Positions 23,928 to 32,025 are shown, numbered from the stretch's first letter. The stretch is 34,321 nt of DNA from Chloroflexota bacterium (GCA_013388805.1 JACAEO010000095.1:1-34321), one strand, 5' to 3'. The notes: generated by a model not told the origin, from the letters alone. Translations and numbers: made by a program.

Positions 23928-24019
23928 CTGGGAGGACCCTCTCAGGGGTAGGGGGGTGGGGCATGCGGGGCCTGGGGGCGCAACTCCCAAAAACCCTATA
24001 CCTGAGAGCTGGGAGGACC
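23928..24019. mobile_element. MITE-like 70-bp element with 11-bp direct repeats
   Basis: An 11-bp perfect direct repeat CTGGGAGGACC (23928-23938 and 24009-24019) abuts 15-bp imperfect terminal inverted repeats (13 of 15 bases match). The left TIR starts CTCTCAGG at 23939 and the right ends CCTGAGAG at 24008. The enclosed 70 bp are too short for a gene. Direct repeats touching TIRs is the layout left by transposition; 11-bp duplications fit IS4-type families. Only one copy is in the window, so mobility is inferred. Confidence 0.5.
23945..23978 (+). other. G-quadruplex motif
   Basis: Five runs of four or more G (4, 6, 4, 4 and 5) are separated by short loops of 2, 1, 5 and 3 nt on the plus strand. 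This more than meets the usual G4 rule. It lies inside the MITE-like element, 80 nt after the Calx-beta stop. Confidence 0.7.
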
Positions 24020-24269
24020 GGTGTAGCGCAGGTGCTTAACGCCTCCGGTCCGCATATGGGTGGGACGCCCGTATACCCGGCGTGGGAACAACAGCGTGTG
24101 CCAGCAGTATCGTTGCAACGGCCCTGGCTGGGTTGGGCTCTGTCGACAGTCACCCGGCGTTTCTGCGTTATCATGGCGTGGTGCGTGACGCGATCGCCCC
24201 TAATACCAAATCCAGTTGGCAGTTCCGCATTGTCGTTGCCGTTATCGCTCATCGTGACGCCATGTGCGG

Positions 24270-24308
24270 CAATCTGCAATCCAAAATCTGCAATCGGAAA
24301 TGGTATAA
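24270..24308 (+). repeat. CAATC-type dispersed repeat, copy R3
   Basis: CAATCTGCAATCC followed by AAAATCTGCAATCGGAAATGG and TATAA, closely like R1 at 8402-8440. It ends 4 nt before the preferred start of the glycosyltransferase gene. Its TGGTATAAC end is a good extended -10. Confidence 0.65.
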
Positions 24309-24312
24309 CCTA

Positions 24313-26421
24313 TTGTGGGGCCGGCTACGGGCCTGGCTCCCGTTGCTGCTGATCCTGCTGCTGGCCCTGAGCTGGCGTCTCGTTCTCTGGGCCCAGCCGC
24401 TCCACGAGCCGGCCAACGACGAGGTCGAGTACATCCGCGTCGCCCGCGACCTGCTGGCCGGCCACGGCTGGTCGTTCTACACAGCGTGGCGCTGGCTGCG
24501 AGCTCCGCTCTACCCACTCTTTCTGGCCGGCTCGCTCTGGCTGGCAGGGGGTGACCTGCAGCGGGCCGCGCTGCCGAACATCCTCGCCAGCGTGGGCGTG
24601 GTCTACCTGGTCTACCGGCTGGCCCGTGAGTTGGCGCCGGCGGGCAGTGAGCGGGGACCGCTGCTGGCCGCGCTCGCTGCGGCGCTGCTGCAGACGAACG
24701 CCACCTTCGCCAGCCTGTATATGAGCGAAACGCTCTTCAGCCTGCTGTTTGGCGGCGCACTGCTTATGCTGGCCGTCTGGCGGCGAAGCGGAGGTGGATG
24801 GCGTCTAGCCATGGCGGGCGTACTCTTTGGGCTGGCCTGTCTCACGCGCTCGGCCGCGCTGGTCTTTCTGCCACTGCTCACGCTCTGGGTTGCGGGTGTC
24901 CTGGTGTGGCGAGAGCGCCGGCTGCAGTTCAAGCAGCTGCTGCTGGCCCTGCTGCCGGCCATCGGCGCGGCGCTGGTGATCGCGCCGTGGACGGTGCGGA
25001 ACTGCCGGGCCTATGGCACGTGCATCCTGATCGAGACAGGCTTTGCCTACAACCTCTGGGCCTTCTACGAACCGCGCGAGGACCTGGAGGCGATCAACAA
25101 GGCGCTGGAGGCGATCCCCAACCCCGTCGATCGGGCGAACGAGGCCACCCGGCGAGGGCTGGAGCGGCTGCGTGAGGACCCGTCGATCCTGCTGCGCAAG
25201 ATCCCCGTCGAGTGGCGACGCCTGTGGGCGGTGAAGATCATCCAGGACCGTTTCCTGCTGCCGAGCTACTACGCCGACCCGCCGCCCGCAGTCTTCCTCG
25301 CAGGGCTGGTGCTCGATGATCTGCTCTATCTGCTGGTGTTGAGTCTGGCAAGCTTCGGGCTGGCCCTGAGCTTGCCCCGGCGCGACGGGCTAGCCCTGCT
25401 GATCGCCCTCTGGCTGGGCGTCTTCGTGGCCGTCACGCTGCTGACCCATGCCGAAGGACGCTACCGCCACTTTCTGTTCATCGTGCTCCTACCCCTCGCC
25501 GGGGTGGGCGCGGATGCGCTGCTCCGCGGCGTGCGTCTGCGGCCGGCCGCGGCCCTGGCCGCCACGCTGCCCCTGGCTCTGGCGCTGCTGCCGCTCCTGG
25601 TCCACTACCCCTGGTCCTGGGCGCTCCACGGTGTGCCACGGAGCCTCTATCGCGGGGCCGGCGACGGCCTGGCGGCGCTGGGCCAGCTGGCGAGCGCAGA
25701 GCAGGCCTATCGAGCCGCCCTGGCGGCGAACGAGACGCCTGACGGCTGGCTCGCCCTTGGTGACCTGCGCCGCCGCCAGGGCGACCTGGCGGGCGCGGGC
25801 GAGGCCTACGACCTGGCGCAAGCACTTGCCCGGCCCTATGCCGCTGCCAGTGCCCGGCGCGGCGATCTGCTGCGCGAACAGGGCCAGTTCGACGCGGCGC
25901 GGGTGGCGTTCCGCGGGTACTACCTCGATGAGGGCCGCCTGACCGACTGGAGCTACCGCTTCCTCAGGCCACAACCGGCGGCGCAGATCGATCTCGGCGA
26001 TGGCCTGGACTTTGGTTATGTCGGCGGCATGTACCCCGCGGAGCTGGTGCAGGGAGCCACGGCGCGCTGGACGGTGGGCGACGGCCGCGTGCGGGTGGGA
26101 GTGCCCGGTGCGGCGGCGGGTCTACTGACGCTGCGGGTGGCGGCGCCCTGGCCGGATAACCGGCCAGGGCCATTGCAGATCTGCGCCGGGGCACAGTGCG
26201 CGACCGTGGTTCTAGATGCGCACTGGCGCACCGTACGCCTGGTGCTGCCCGCTGGAACGAGCGAGATCAGGCTGCAGAGCCCGACCTTCGCCGCGGCGGA
26301 CGGCCGCGAGCTCGGCGTGCTCGTCGATCGGGCAGCGCTCGTCGCAGCGCAGGGCGATGAGCCCGCGGGGGTGTTTACCAGGCGAAGAGCAGCGTCAGGT
26401 CATTCACGTTGGTGGCCGTAG
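24313..26421 (+). CDS. Multi-pass membrane glycosyltransferase (GT39/GT83-like) with TPRs
   Basis: About 702-aa integral membrane protein. The N-terminal two-thirds has roughly ten membrane helices and the catalytic-type loop ANDEVEYIRVARDLLAGHG after helix 1, as in GT39/GT83 (ArnT, PMT) enzymes that use lipid-linked sugars. Another family-like block is EGRYRHFLFI. After the last helix two or three TPR-like repeats follow (about 445-530), then a C-terminal beta-rich domain of about 150 residues. The start is uncertain: TTG 24313 gives a basic tail and helix 1, whereas upstream starts translate repeat DNA. Its last 47 nt overlap the 3' end of the convergent glycerate kinase gene. Likely glycosylates surface proteins or lipids. 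Confidence 0.86.
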   Translation: MWGRLRAWLPLLLILLLALSWRLVLWAQPLHEPANDEVEYIRVARDLLAGHGWSFYTAWRWLRAPLYPLFLAGSLWLAGGDLQRAALPNILASVGVVYLVYRLARELAPAGSERGPLLAALAAALLQTNATFASLYMSETLFSLLFGGALLMLAVWRRSGGGWRLAMAGVLFGLACLTRSAALVFLPLLTLWVAGVLVWRERRLQFKQLLLALLPAIGAALVIAPWTVRNCRAYGTCILIETGFAYNLWAFYEPREDLEAINKALEAIPNPVDRANEATRRGLERLREDPSILLRKIPVEWRRLWAVKIIQDRFLLPSYYADPPPAVFLAGLVLDDLLYLLVLSLASFGLALSLPRRDGLALLIALWLGVFVAVTLLTHAEGRYRHFLFIVLLPLAGVGADALLRGVRLRPAAALAATLPLALALLPLLVHYPWSWALHGVPRSLYRGAGDGLAALGQLASAEQAYRAALAANETPDGWLALGDLRRRQGDLAGAGEAYDLAQALARPYAAASARRGDLLREQGQFDAARVAFRGYYLDEGRLTDWSYRFLRPQPAAQIDLGDGLDFGYVGGMYPAELVQGATARWTVGDGRVRVGVPGAAAGLLTLRVAAPWPDNRPGPLQICAGAQCATVVLDAHWRTVRLVLPAGTSEIRLQSPTFAAADGRELGVLVDRAALVAAQGDEPAGVFTRRRAASGHSRWWP

Positions 26422-27739
26422 GCCCGGTGCGCAACAGATCATCGAGGGCCGCAAAGAAGGGATAGGCGTCGTTGCGCGCCAGGTGCGCCGCAGGGTCGAG
26501 GCCAAGCGCCCGCGCCCGGGCGACGGTCTCACCGGTGGCAATGGCGCCAGCGGCGTCGGTGGGGCCATCGCCGCCGTCGGTGGCAAGCGCGGCAATGGCG
26601 ACAGCGGGCAGCCCGGCGAGCGCCATGGCGGCGGCGAGGGCCAACTCCTGATTGCGCCCACCCTGCCCAGCACCGCGGAGGGTCACGGTCGTCTCGCCAC
26701 CGGCGATCAGGCAGGCGGGGCGCGGCAGCGGCTGGCCACTGGTGGCGATCTCGCGCAGCACTGAGGCCAGGAAGCGGCCAGCCTCGCGGGCCTCGCCTTC
26801 CAGCGAGGTGGTGAGCAGCAGGGTCTGGAAGCCGGCGGCCTGCGCCGTGGCCATGGCGGCCGCAGCGGCTAGCTGGTTGCTGCCTACCAGCAGGTTGGTG
26901 ACCCCGGCGAGGGCCGGATCGCCGGGCTTGGGGGTTTCGGGAACGGCCCCGGCAAGACCGGCGCGCAGGTGGGTGACGATCGCGGCGGGGAGGCGCGCGC
27001 TCAGGGTGTAGCGTTCGAGCACGGCCCAGGCATCGGCGAAGCTGCTGGGGTCGGCCACGGTGGGTCCCGAGGCGATGACATCGAGCGGGTTGCCGACAAC
27101 ATCGGAGAGGATGAGGGTCACCATGGCGGCCGGGTACGCCAGGCGGGCGAGCCCGCCGCCCTTGAGCGTCTCGAGGTGCTTGCGCAAGCTGTTGATCTCG
27201 CCGATGCTCGCGCCACAGGCGAGCAGTTCGGCAGTGAGGGCCTGCATATCGGCCAGGCTGAGACCCGGGGCGGGCAGGGTGAGCAGGGCCGAGCCACCGC
27301 CGGAGATCAGGACAATGACCAGGTCGCGCGCACTGAGACCCTGCAGCAGGGCGGCGAGGCGGTGGGCAGCCGCGACACCGCGCGCGTCGGGCACGGGATG
27401 GCCGGCCTCCACCAGTTCGATCGCGTGGGGGGCGGGGCCGCTCAGGTGGCCGTCCTTGACCACCACCAGGCCAACGTCAAGCCGCGGGCCGAGCAGGTCG
27501 GCGACGGCGTGGGCCATGGGGGCGCCGGCCTTGCCGGCACCAACCACCAGCACCCGGTCGATGGTGCGCAGGTCGAAGCTGCGTTCACCGGCGTAGAGCG
27601 TATCGCCGTCGCGGCGCAGAACGCGGCGCACAGCAGCGCCAGGCTCAACCGCGCTGAGCGCCGCAGCCATCATCCGAGTGATGGCGTCGCCCTGCGGAAT
27701 GGCGCGGAGCGAGGCGGTCCAGAGACGACCAGGATCCAT
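26375..27739 (-). CDS. Glycerate 2-kinase (GckA/TtuD, DUF4147 family)
   Basis: 454-aa kinase that forms 2-phosphoglycerate from D-glycerate and ATP, in glyoxylate, serine-cycle or sugar-acid metabolism. Family blocks are VVGAGKAGAPMAHAVAD, VVKDGHLSG, EAGHPVPDARG, the glycine-rich LISGGGSALL, GASIGEINSLRKHLETLKGG, LSDVVGNPLDVIASGPT, IAGGETTVTL, GGRNQELAL and TDGGDGPTDAAGA. I choose ATG 27739; the open frame runs further upstream, but that part is translated repeat. No good ribosome-binding site precedes the ATG. It follows the IclR gene by 79 nt, a gap filled mostly by a CAATC-type repeat, and is probably cotranscribed. Confidence 0.93.
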   Translation of the reverse strand: MDPGRLWTASLRAIPQGDAITRMMAAALSAVEPGAAVRRVLRRDGDTLYAGERSFDLRTIDRVLVVGAGKAGAPMAHAVADLLGPRLDVGLVVVKDGHLSGPAPHAIELVEAGHPVPDARGVAAAHRLAALLQGLSARDLVIVLISGGGSALLTLPAPGLSLADMQALTAELLACGASIGEINSLRKHLETLKGGGLARLAYPAAMVTLILSDVVGNPLDVIASGPTVADPSSFADAWAVLERYTLSARLPAAIVTHLRAGLAGAVPETPKPGDPALAGVTNLLVGSNQLAAAAAMATAQAAGFQTLLLTTSLEGEAREAGRFLASVLREIATSGQPLPRPACLIAGGETTVTLRGAGQGGRNQELALAAAMALAGLPAVAIAALATDGGDGPTDAAGAIATGETVARARALGLDPAAHLARNDAYPFFAALDDLLRTGPTATNVNDLTLLFAW

Positions 27740-27743
27740 GTCA

Positions 27744-27775
27744 GACCATTTCAGATCAGCGATTGCGGATTGCAG
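27744..27775 (-). repeat. CAATC-type dispersed repeat, copy R4 (inverted)
   Basis: The minus strand carries CTGCAATCCGCAATCGC followed by ATCTGAAATGGTC, matching R1 except at the end, where TATAA is lost. It occupies the IclR-glycerate kinase gap just before the kinase start. Confidence 0.6.
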
Positions 27776-27818
27776 AGGGCTGCGCAAGGCGTCCAGGTGC
27801 GCATTGACGTGACGCTGC

Positions 27819-28592
27819 TCAGCCGGTGGTGGGCGGCGGGCAGTAGCCGAGTTGGGCGCTGCACACATCGGCGGCCTGGCGCACCAGTGGCCCGAGCGCG
27901 CGGGCGCGCTCGATGCTCATACGCGCCGAGGGCCCGGAGATACTGAGCGCGCCAAGGCAGTGGCCAAAGCGGTCGAAGATCGGCGCAGCGACGCAGCAGA
28001 CGCCCAGCTCGCGCTCCTCATCGTCCAGGGCAAAGCCCTGCTGGCGGGCGATCTCGAGCTCGGCGCGGAGTTGCTCGGCGCTGGTGATCGTCCGGGGGGT
28101 GAAGCCCTGCAACGTCGTGTGTGCGAGGTAGGCCTCGAGCAGGTCAGGCGACAGGGCGGAGAGGATGGCCTTGCCGCTGCCGGTGCAGTAGAGCGGGACG
28201 CGCTGGCCCACCTCGGTGAACATGCGCACCAGGCGCGGGCTGGTGACCTGCTCGCTATAGACGCCCTCGTCGTTGTGGAGCATGACCAGGTTGCTGGTCT
28301 CATCGGTGGCCTCAGTGAGCCGCTGCAGCGCCGGGCGGGCAATGCGCCCGAGGTTGAAGCGGCGGTTGCTGGCGGCGCGCGCGGCCACTTCGAGCAGCCT
28401 GGGGCCGGGGCCATAGAGGCGCGTCTCGCGATCCTGGGCGGCATAGCCCCGGGCAACCAGGCTGCCGAGCAGCCGGTGGACCGTGCCCAGGGGCAGACCG
28501 ATGTCCTCGCTGAGCTGTGAGAGACTGACATCGCCCTCCGCGTCGGCCAGGGCTTCAAGCACATCGAGGGCACGGTCGAGTGACTGGACCAT
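27819..28592 (-). CDS. IclR-family transcriptional regulator
   Basis: 257-aa regulator. The winged helix-turn-helix (about 1-65) has LSQLSEDIGLPLGTVHRLLG, and the effector domain (about 75-245) has VPLYCTGSGKAILS and ELGVCCVAAPIFD, typical of small-molecule binding in this family. IclR proteins often respond to glyoxylate, pyruvate or aromatic acids. Lying directly upstream of glycerate 2-kinase on the same strand, it probably controls this operon, including itself. Start is ATG 28592; the ribosome-binding site is poor. Confidence 0.92.
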   Translation of the reverse strand: MVQSLDRALDVLEALADAEGDVSLSQLSEDIGLPLGTVHRLLGSLVARGYAAQDRETRLYGPGPRLLEVAARAASNRRFNLGRIARPALQRLTEATDETSNLVMLHNDEGVYSEQVTSPRLVRMFTEVGQRVPLYCTGSGKAILSALSPDLLEAYLAHTTLQGFTPRTITSAEQLRAELEIARQQGFALDDEERELGVCCVAAPIFDRFGHCLGALSISGPSARMSIERARALGPLVRQAADVCSAQLGYCPPPTTG

Positions 28593-28631
28593 AGATTTTC
28601 ACATGATGAGATCGCCTTCCATCACAGGAGC

Positions 28632-28661
28632 ACTATAGCCGCAGGGCGGCGCTGCTGTCAA
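28632..28661 (-). promoter_or_regulatory. Promoter of the IclR-glycerate kinase operon
   Basis: On the minus strand a perfect TTGACA (28661-28656), an 18-bp spacer and TATAGT (28637-28632). Transcription would start near 28625, leaving a leader of about 33 nt. The short leader is a natural place for self-regulation by the IclR protein. Confidence 0.7.
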
Positions 28662-28792
28662 TCGAGGGGCGTGGGCAGTTAACACATGACCATTGCGCGT
28701 AGCTATGGCTTCACCGTGCTGTCTCCAGCTCTTTCATATACTCTGCCATGTAAGTAAATTGTTCCCGCGATCACAAGTAACTTCAGAGCCCT

Positions 28793-29515
28793 ATGAAGCT
28801 CGTCCTGCCAGCCGCGCCAATCCCCGACCGCGTACCTGGCCTGAGCAGGCGCACCAGAGCGGTGCTCTTCAGTGGCCTGGCGCTCGGGCTGGCGCTGGCC
28901 GCCCTGGCGTTCTGGTTCGCAGTGGCCCGCCCGGTGAAGGTCCTGCCGCGGATCGCGCCCCTGTCGGCCTTCAGCCTGGAGGACCAGTATGGCCTACCGC
29001 TGAGCTCGGCAGACCTGCGGGGGCGCATGGTCTTCATCAACTTCACCTACACCGGCTGTGAGGAGGAGTGCGCCGCCCAGCGCGCGAGCCTGGTGGCGCT
29101 ACGTGAGACGCTGCGGGTCCAGGGCCGCCTCGGCAGCGAGGTGGTCTTCCTGACGATCAGCTTCGACCCGGAGCGCGATACGCGCGAGGCCCTGCAGACC
29201 TACGCGGCGCAACTGGCCGCCGATCGCAATAACTGGCGTTTCGCCACCACCGATCCCACCAGCCTCAAGGCGCTGATCGGCGGTGAGCTGGGCATCTACT
29301 ACGACAAGCCCGACACAGCCGGGCGGATCGCGCACGACCAGCGGGTCGTGCTGGTGGACGCACATGGGATGCTGCGCGCCCGCTACCGGGCCGATGCGCT
29401 GGACCAGGGCAAGTTGTTGCGCGACATCGGGCTGGTCCAGCAGGAGCTCGGGAGCAGCGGCTTGATGCGCCAGGTCTACGAGGCGTCACACCTGTTTCTC
29501 TGTTATCCCGACTGA
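28793..29515 (+). CDS. SCO1/SenC-family copper chaperone
   Basis: 240-aa membrane-anchored thioredoxin-fold protein that delivers copper to, or reduces, the CuA site of cytochrome oxidase subunit II on the outer face of the membrane. A basic N-terminus and one helix (about 22-45) precede the SCO domain. The copper ligands are in place: Cys89 and Cys93 in TGCEEEC (CxxxC) and His181 in IAHDQ. The family usually has CPxxxC; here Glu replaces Pro. It is the first gene of the oxidase cluster, 63 nt before the subunit IIa gene. Confidence 0.93.
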   Translation: MKLVLPAAPIPDRVPGLSRRTRAVLFSGLALGLALAALAFWFAVARPVKVLPRIAPLSAFSLEDQYGLPLSSADLRGRMVFINFTYTGCEEECAAQRASLVALRETLRVQGRLGSEVVFLTISFDPERDTREALQTYAAQLAADRNNWRFATTDPTSLKALIGGELGIYYDKPDTAGRIAHDQRVVLVDAHGMLRARYRADALDQGKLLRDIGLVQQELGSSGLMRQVYEASHLFLCYPD

Positions 29516-29578
29516 GCGTAGGTTGGCACATCGCTGGAACGGGCGCGGCAGGCCGCGTTCGCAGGGAGTAGTGAGGCA

Positions 29579-29779
29579 ATGGCAATGCAAGGCACACCGG
29601 ACAACGAGCGCTGGGCACAGGTGCGGCCCGCTGTGGAGGAGCAGGACGAAGCCCATGAGTCGCACGAGCCACCGCGCGGCGCCCTGCTGATCACCTGTGG
29701 CTACCTGGTGCTGATCGTGGGCCTGTGGTTGCAGGTCTACCTGCAGCTCCTGAGCAACGGGGGAGTCATCCAGCCATGA
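29579..29779 (+). CDS. Cytochrome c oxidase subunit IIa (ba3-type, CbaD-like)
   Basis: 66-aa protein with a polar N-terminus (1-32) and one membrane helix (GALLITCGYLVLIVGLWLQVYL). It matches the one-helix subunit IIa that completes the truncated subunit II of ba3 oxidases, in size, helix and place directly before the subunit II gene. The N-terminus is longer than in Thermus (34 aa). The start may be ATG 29579 or 29585. Its TGA overlaps the ATG of the next gene (ATGA), so the two are translationally coupled. Confidence 0.85.
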   Translation: MAMQGTPDNERWAQVRPAVEEQDEAHESHEPPRGALLITCGYLVLIVGLWLQVYLQLLSNGGVIQP

Positions 29780-30264
29780 TCAAGAACGACGAGAAGTTCA
29801 TTGGCTACATCTTCGAGGTGGCCTGGATCCTGCCCAGTGTCGCGATCCCCGTCGCGGTGATCACCGCCGTGGTGCTCACGGCCTTTGCGGTGGGTATCCG
29901 CGTGCCCGATGTGGTGGGGCGGATCGAGCCGAAGGCGATCGCGGTGACGGCGCCGTTCGATCAGCCCGGGCTGCGCGAGTTGGCGCCCGGCAAGTACGAG
30001 GCGGCGATCGTGGCCCAGGTCTTCCTGTTCACACCGAATGAGATCGAGATCCCCGCCGGCTCCGAGGTGACGTTTGTGCTCACCAGCCGTGATGTCATCC
30101 ACGGCTTCAAGATCGTCGGCACAGCGGTGAACATGATGGTCGTGCCGGGCCAGATCTCGAAGCTCACCGTGCGGTTTGACCAGCCCGGCGAGTACCTGAT
30201 CGTCTGTCATGAGTACTGTGGCAGTGGCCACCACGTGATGTCCGGCAAGGTGATCGTGCAGTAG
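29776..30264 (+). CDS. cbaB: ba3-type cytochrome c oxidase subunit II (CuA)
   Basis: 162-aa subunit with one N-terminal helix (about 12-41) and a cupredoxin CuA domain outside. It takes electrons from cytochrome c and passes them to subunit I. All ligands are present: His109, then Cys144, Glu146, Cys148, His152 and Met155 in CHEYCGSGHHVM, with the same spacing as Thermus ba3 subunit II. Single-helix form and length match the ba3 type rather than the two-helix aa3 type. Start ATG 29776 overlaps the subunit IIa stop. Confidence 0.95.
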   Translation: MIKNDEKFIGYIFEVAWILPSVAIPVAVITAVVLTAFAVGIRVPDVVGRIEPKAIAVTAPFDQPGLRELAPGKYEAAIVAQVFLFTPNEIEIPAGSEVTFVLTSRDVIHGFKIVGTAVNMMVVPGQISKLTVRFDQPGEYLIVCHEYCGSGHHVMSGKVIVQ

Positions 30265-30318
30265 CCGCCGCGGCGCGAGCCGGATGCACGATGCGCGCTG
30301 AGAGTAAGGAACTGTGCT

Positions 30319-32001
30319 ATGGCTGTGATGGCGCGACCGCGCGGGATGGTGCGCGAAGAGGTTGTCGATCGCTTCGCCACCGAGAAGAGCATCGCCGGCT
30401 GGAACATCCTGGTGGCCTTCCTGGCGCTGGCCCTGGGCGGGCTGATGGGCGTGCTGCAGGTGCTGCAGTACAACGGGATCGACCTCTATCGCCCGCTCAA
30501 GGCGATCCTGCCGGGCGGCTACTACCAGGGCCTCACGCTGCACGGCGTGCTGAATGTCCTGGTCTTCACCACCTTCTACATCATCGGCTTTCTGACCTTT
30601 ATAGCAGCCAAGGCCTTTGACCGGCCGCTCGCCAGCAAGGGTATGGCCTGGTTCACGTTCTACTTCATGGTTGCCGGTCTGCTGATCGCGGCCGTGCCCA
30701 TCCTGTTGAACCGGGCGACGGTGATGTTCACCTTCTACCCGCCGCTCAAGGCCAATGGCTTCTATTACCTCGGCCTGACGATGGTGGTGGTGGGCACCTA
30801 CTTCCTGCTGGTCAACCTGGTGATGACCTACCGGGCCTGGCGTAAGGAGAACCCGGCGGCGAAGACGCCGCTGGCCGCCTACATGTCGATCATCACCATG
30901 ACCATGTGGGTGATCGCCACCTTCGGCATCGCCACCGAGATGATCTTTCTGCTCATTCCCTGGGCCTTCGGCCTGGTGCCCGGCACGGATGTGCTCCTGG
31001 CGCGCACCCTGTTCTGGTTCACCGGGCACCCGATCGTCTACTTCTGGCTGCTGCCGGCGTACATCTCCTGGTACACCCTGGTGCCGAAGCAGGCGGGCGG
31101 CAAGCTCTTCAGCGAACCGATGGCGCGGGTGTCGTTCGTGTTGTTCCTCGTGTTATCGGTGCCGATCGGCATCCACCACCAGTACACCGACCCGGGCATC
31201 TCCCAGATCTGGAAGCTGGTGCACTTCATCTTCACGGTGGGTGTCTTCTTCCCAAGCCTGCTCACCTTCTTCAACGTGGTTGCCTCGCTCGAGCACGCGG
31301 GCCGCAGCCGGGGTGGCGAGGGCTGGCTGGCCTGGATCTTCGCACTCCCCTGGAAGGAGCCGTCGTTTACCACCCAGGTCTTCGCGATGCTGCTCTTCGC
31401 CTTCGGCGGCGCCGGCGGCGTGATCAACGCGAGCTACAATCTGAACCTGGTGGTCCACAACACCTCGTGGATCTCCGGCCATTTCCACCTGACCGTCGGC
31501 TCAGCCGTGGCGCTCACGTTTATGGGCATCACCTACTGGCTCGTGCCCTACCTCACCGGTCGCGCGCTCTGGAGCAAGGGGCTGGGCCTGGCGCAGGCCT
31601 GGCTCTGGCTGATCGGTATGATCCTCTTCTCGCACTTTATGCATATGTTGGGGCTACATGGCATGCCGCGGCGCACAATGATCGGCGCCGCGCCCTATGT
31701 GCTGCCCGAGTGGAAGCTGCTGCTGCCCTTCACTATGATCGGCGGGCTGCTGATGTTCACCAGCGCACTCTGCTTCCTGGTAAATACGCTGATGACCATC
31801 TACGCCGGCCGGCGTGAAGAGCCGGCCGAAGTGCCTTTCGCCAAAGCGCTCTCGGGCCCCGAGGACGTGCCCGCAGTACTTGACCGTTTCTGGCCCTGGG
31901 TGCTGGGCTCGCTAGTGCTGGTGGCGATCAACTACGGCCCGACGTTGTACTTCCTGGTTAGCACCGGTCGCTTCAACATCCCCGGTCTGTCACCCTGGTG
32001 A
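30319..32001 (+). CDS. cbaA: ba3-type cytochrome c oxidase subunit I
   Basis: 560-aa, 12-13-helix catalytic subunit that reduces O2 to water and pumps protons. The ligands match ba3 (B-family) enzymes: His75 in LTLHGVLN and His390 for low-spin heme, His237 with Tyr241 in GHPIVYFWLLPAY (the cross-linked pair), His286-His287 in IHHQY for CuB, and His388 in SGHFHL for the high-spin heme. PKQAGGKLFSEPMAR also follows the Thermus enzyme. No subunit III gene follows, as expected for ba3. AAGGAA lies ahead of the ATG. A hairpin at 32026-32053 closes the cluster. Confidence 0.97.
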   Translation: MAVMARPRGMVREEVVDRFATEKSIAGWNILVAFLALALGGLMGVLQVLQYNGIDLYRPLKAILPGGYYQGLTLHGVLNVLVFTTFYIIGFLTFIAAKAFDRPLASKGMAWFTFYFMVAGLLIAAVPILLNRATVMFTFYPPLKANGFYYLGLTMVVVGTYFLLVNLVMTYRAWRKENPAAKTPLAAYMSIITMTMWVIATFGIATEMIFLLIPWAFGLVPGTDVLLARTLFWFTGHPIVYFWLLPAYISWYTLVPKQAGGKLFSEPMARVSFVLFLVLSVPIGIHHQYTDPGISQIWKLVHFIFTVGVFFPSLLTFFNVVASLEHAGRSRGGEGWLAWIFALPWKEPSFTTQVFAMLLFAFGGAGGVINASYNLNLVVHNTSWISGHFHLTVGSAVALTFMGITYWLVPYLTGRALWSKGLGLAQAWLWLIGMILFSHFMHMLGLHGMPRRTMIGAAPYVLPEWKLLLPFTMIGGLLMFTSALCFLVNTLMTIYAGRREEPAEVPFAKALSGPEDVPAVLDRFWPWVLGSLVLVAINYGPTLYFLVSTGRFNIPGLSPW

Positions 32002-32025
32002 TGTGATCGGGCAGGGAGACGCGCA

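Larger units (their letters stand above)
23866..24312. other. Gene-less stretch between Calx-beta and glycosyltransferase genes
   Basis: About 450 nt holding the MITE-like element and G4 motif, then about 180 nt in which I see only a weak 6-bp inverted repeat. A possible inverted, degenerate CAATC-type repeat follows near 24202-24235, then a clear copy at 24270-24308. An open frame in phase with the glycosyltransferase runs back to 24082, but its residues have no membrane-protein or family character and include translated repeat. Confidence 0.6.

Noticed and set aside
24082-24312. N-terminal extension of the membrane glycosyltransferase
   Set aside because: The extra residues translate intergenic DNA and a dispersed repeat and have no signal or membrane character.
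29737-31029. 430-codon minus-strand open frame over the oxidase genes
   Set aside because: Antisense to CoxII and CoxI, whose ligand residues are all in place on the plus strand.
28793-32001. aa3-type oxidase with missing subunit III
   Set aside because: Subunit I and II signatures and the subunit IIa gene fit the ba3 type, which has no subunit III, so nothing is missing.
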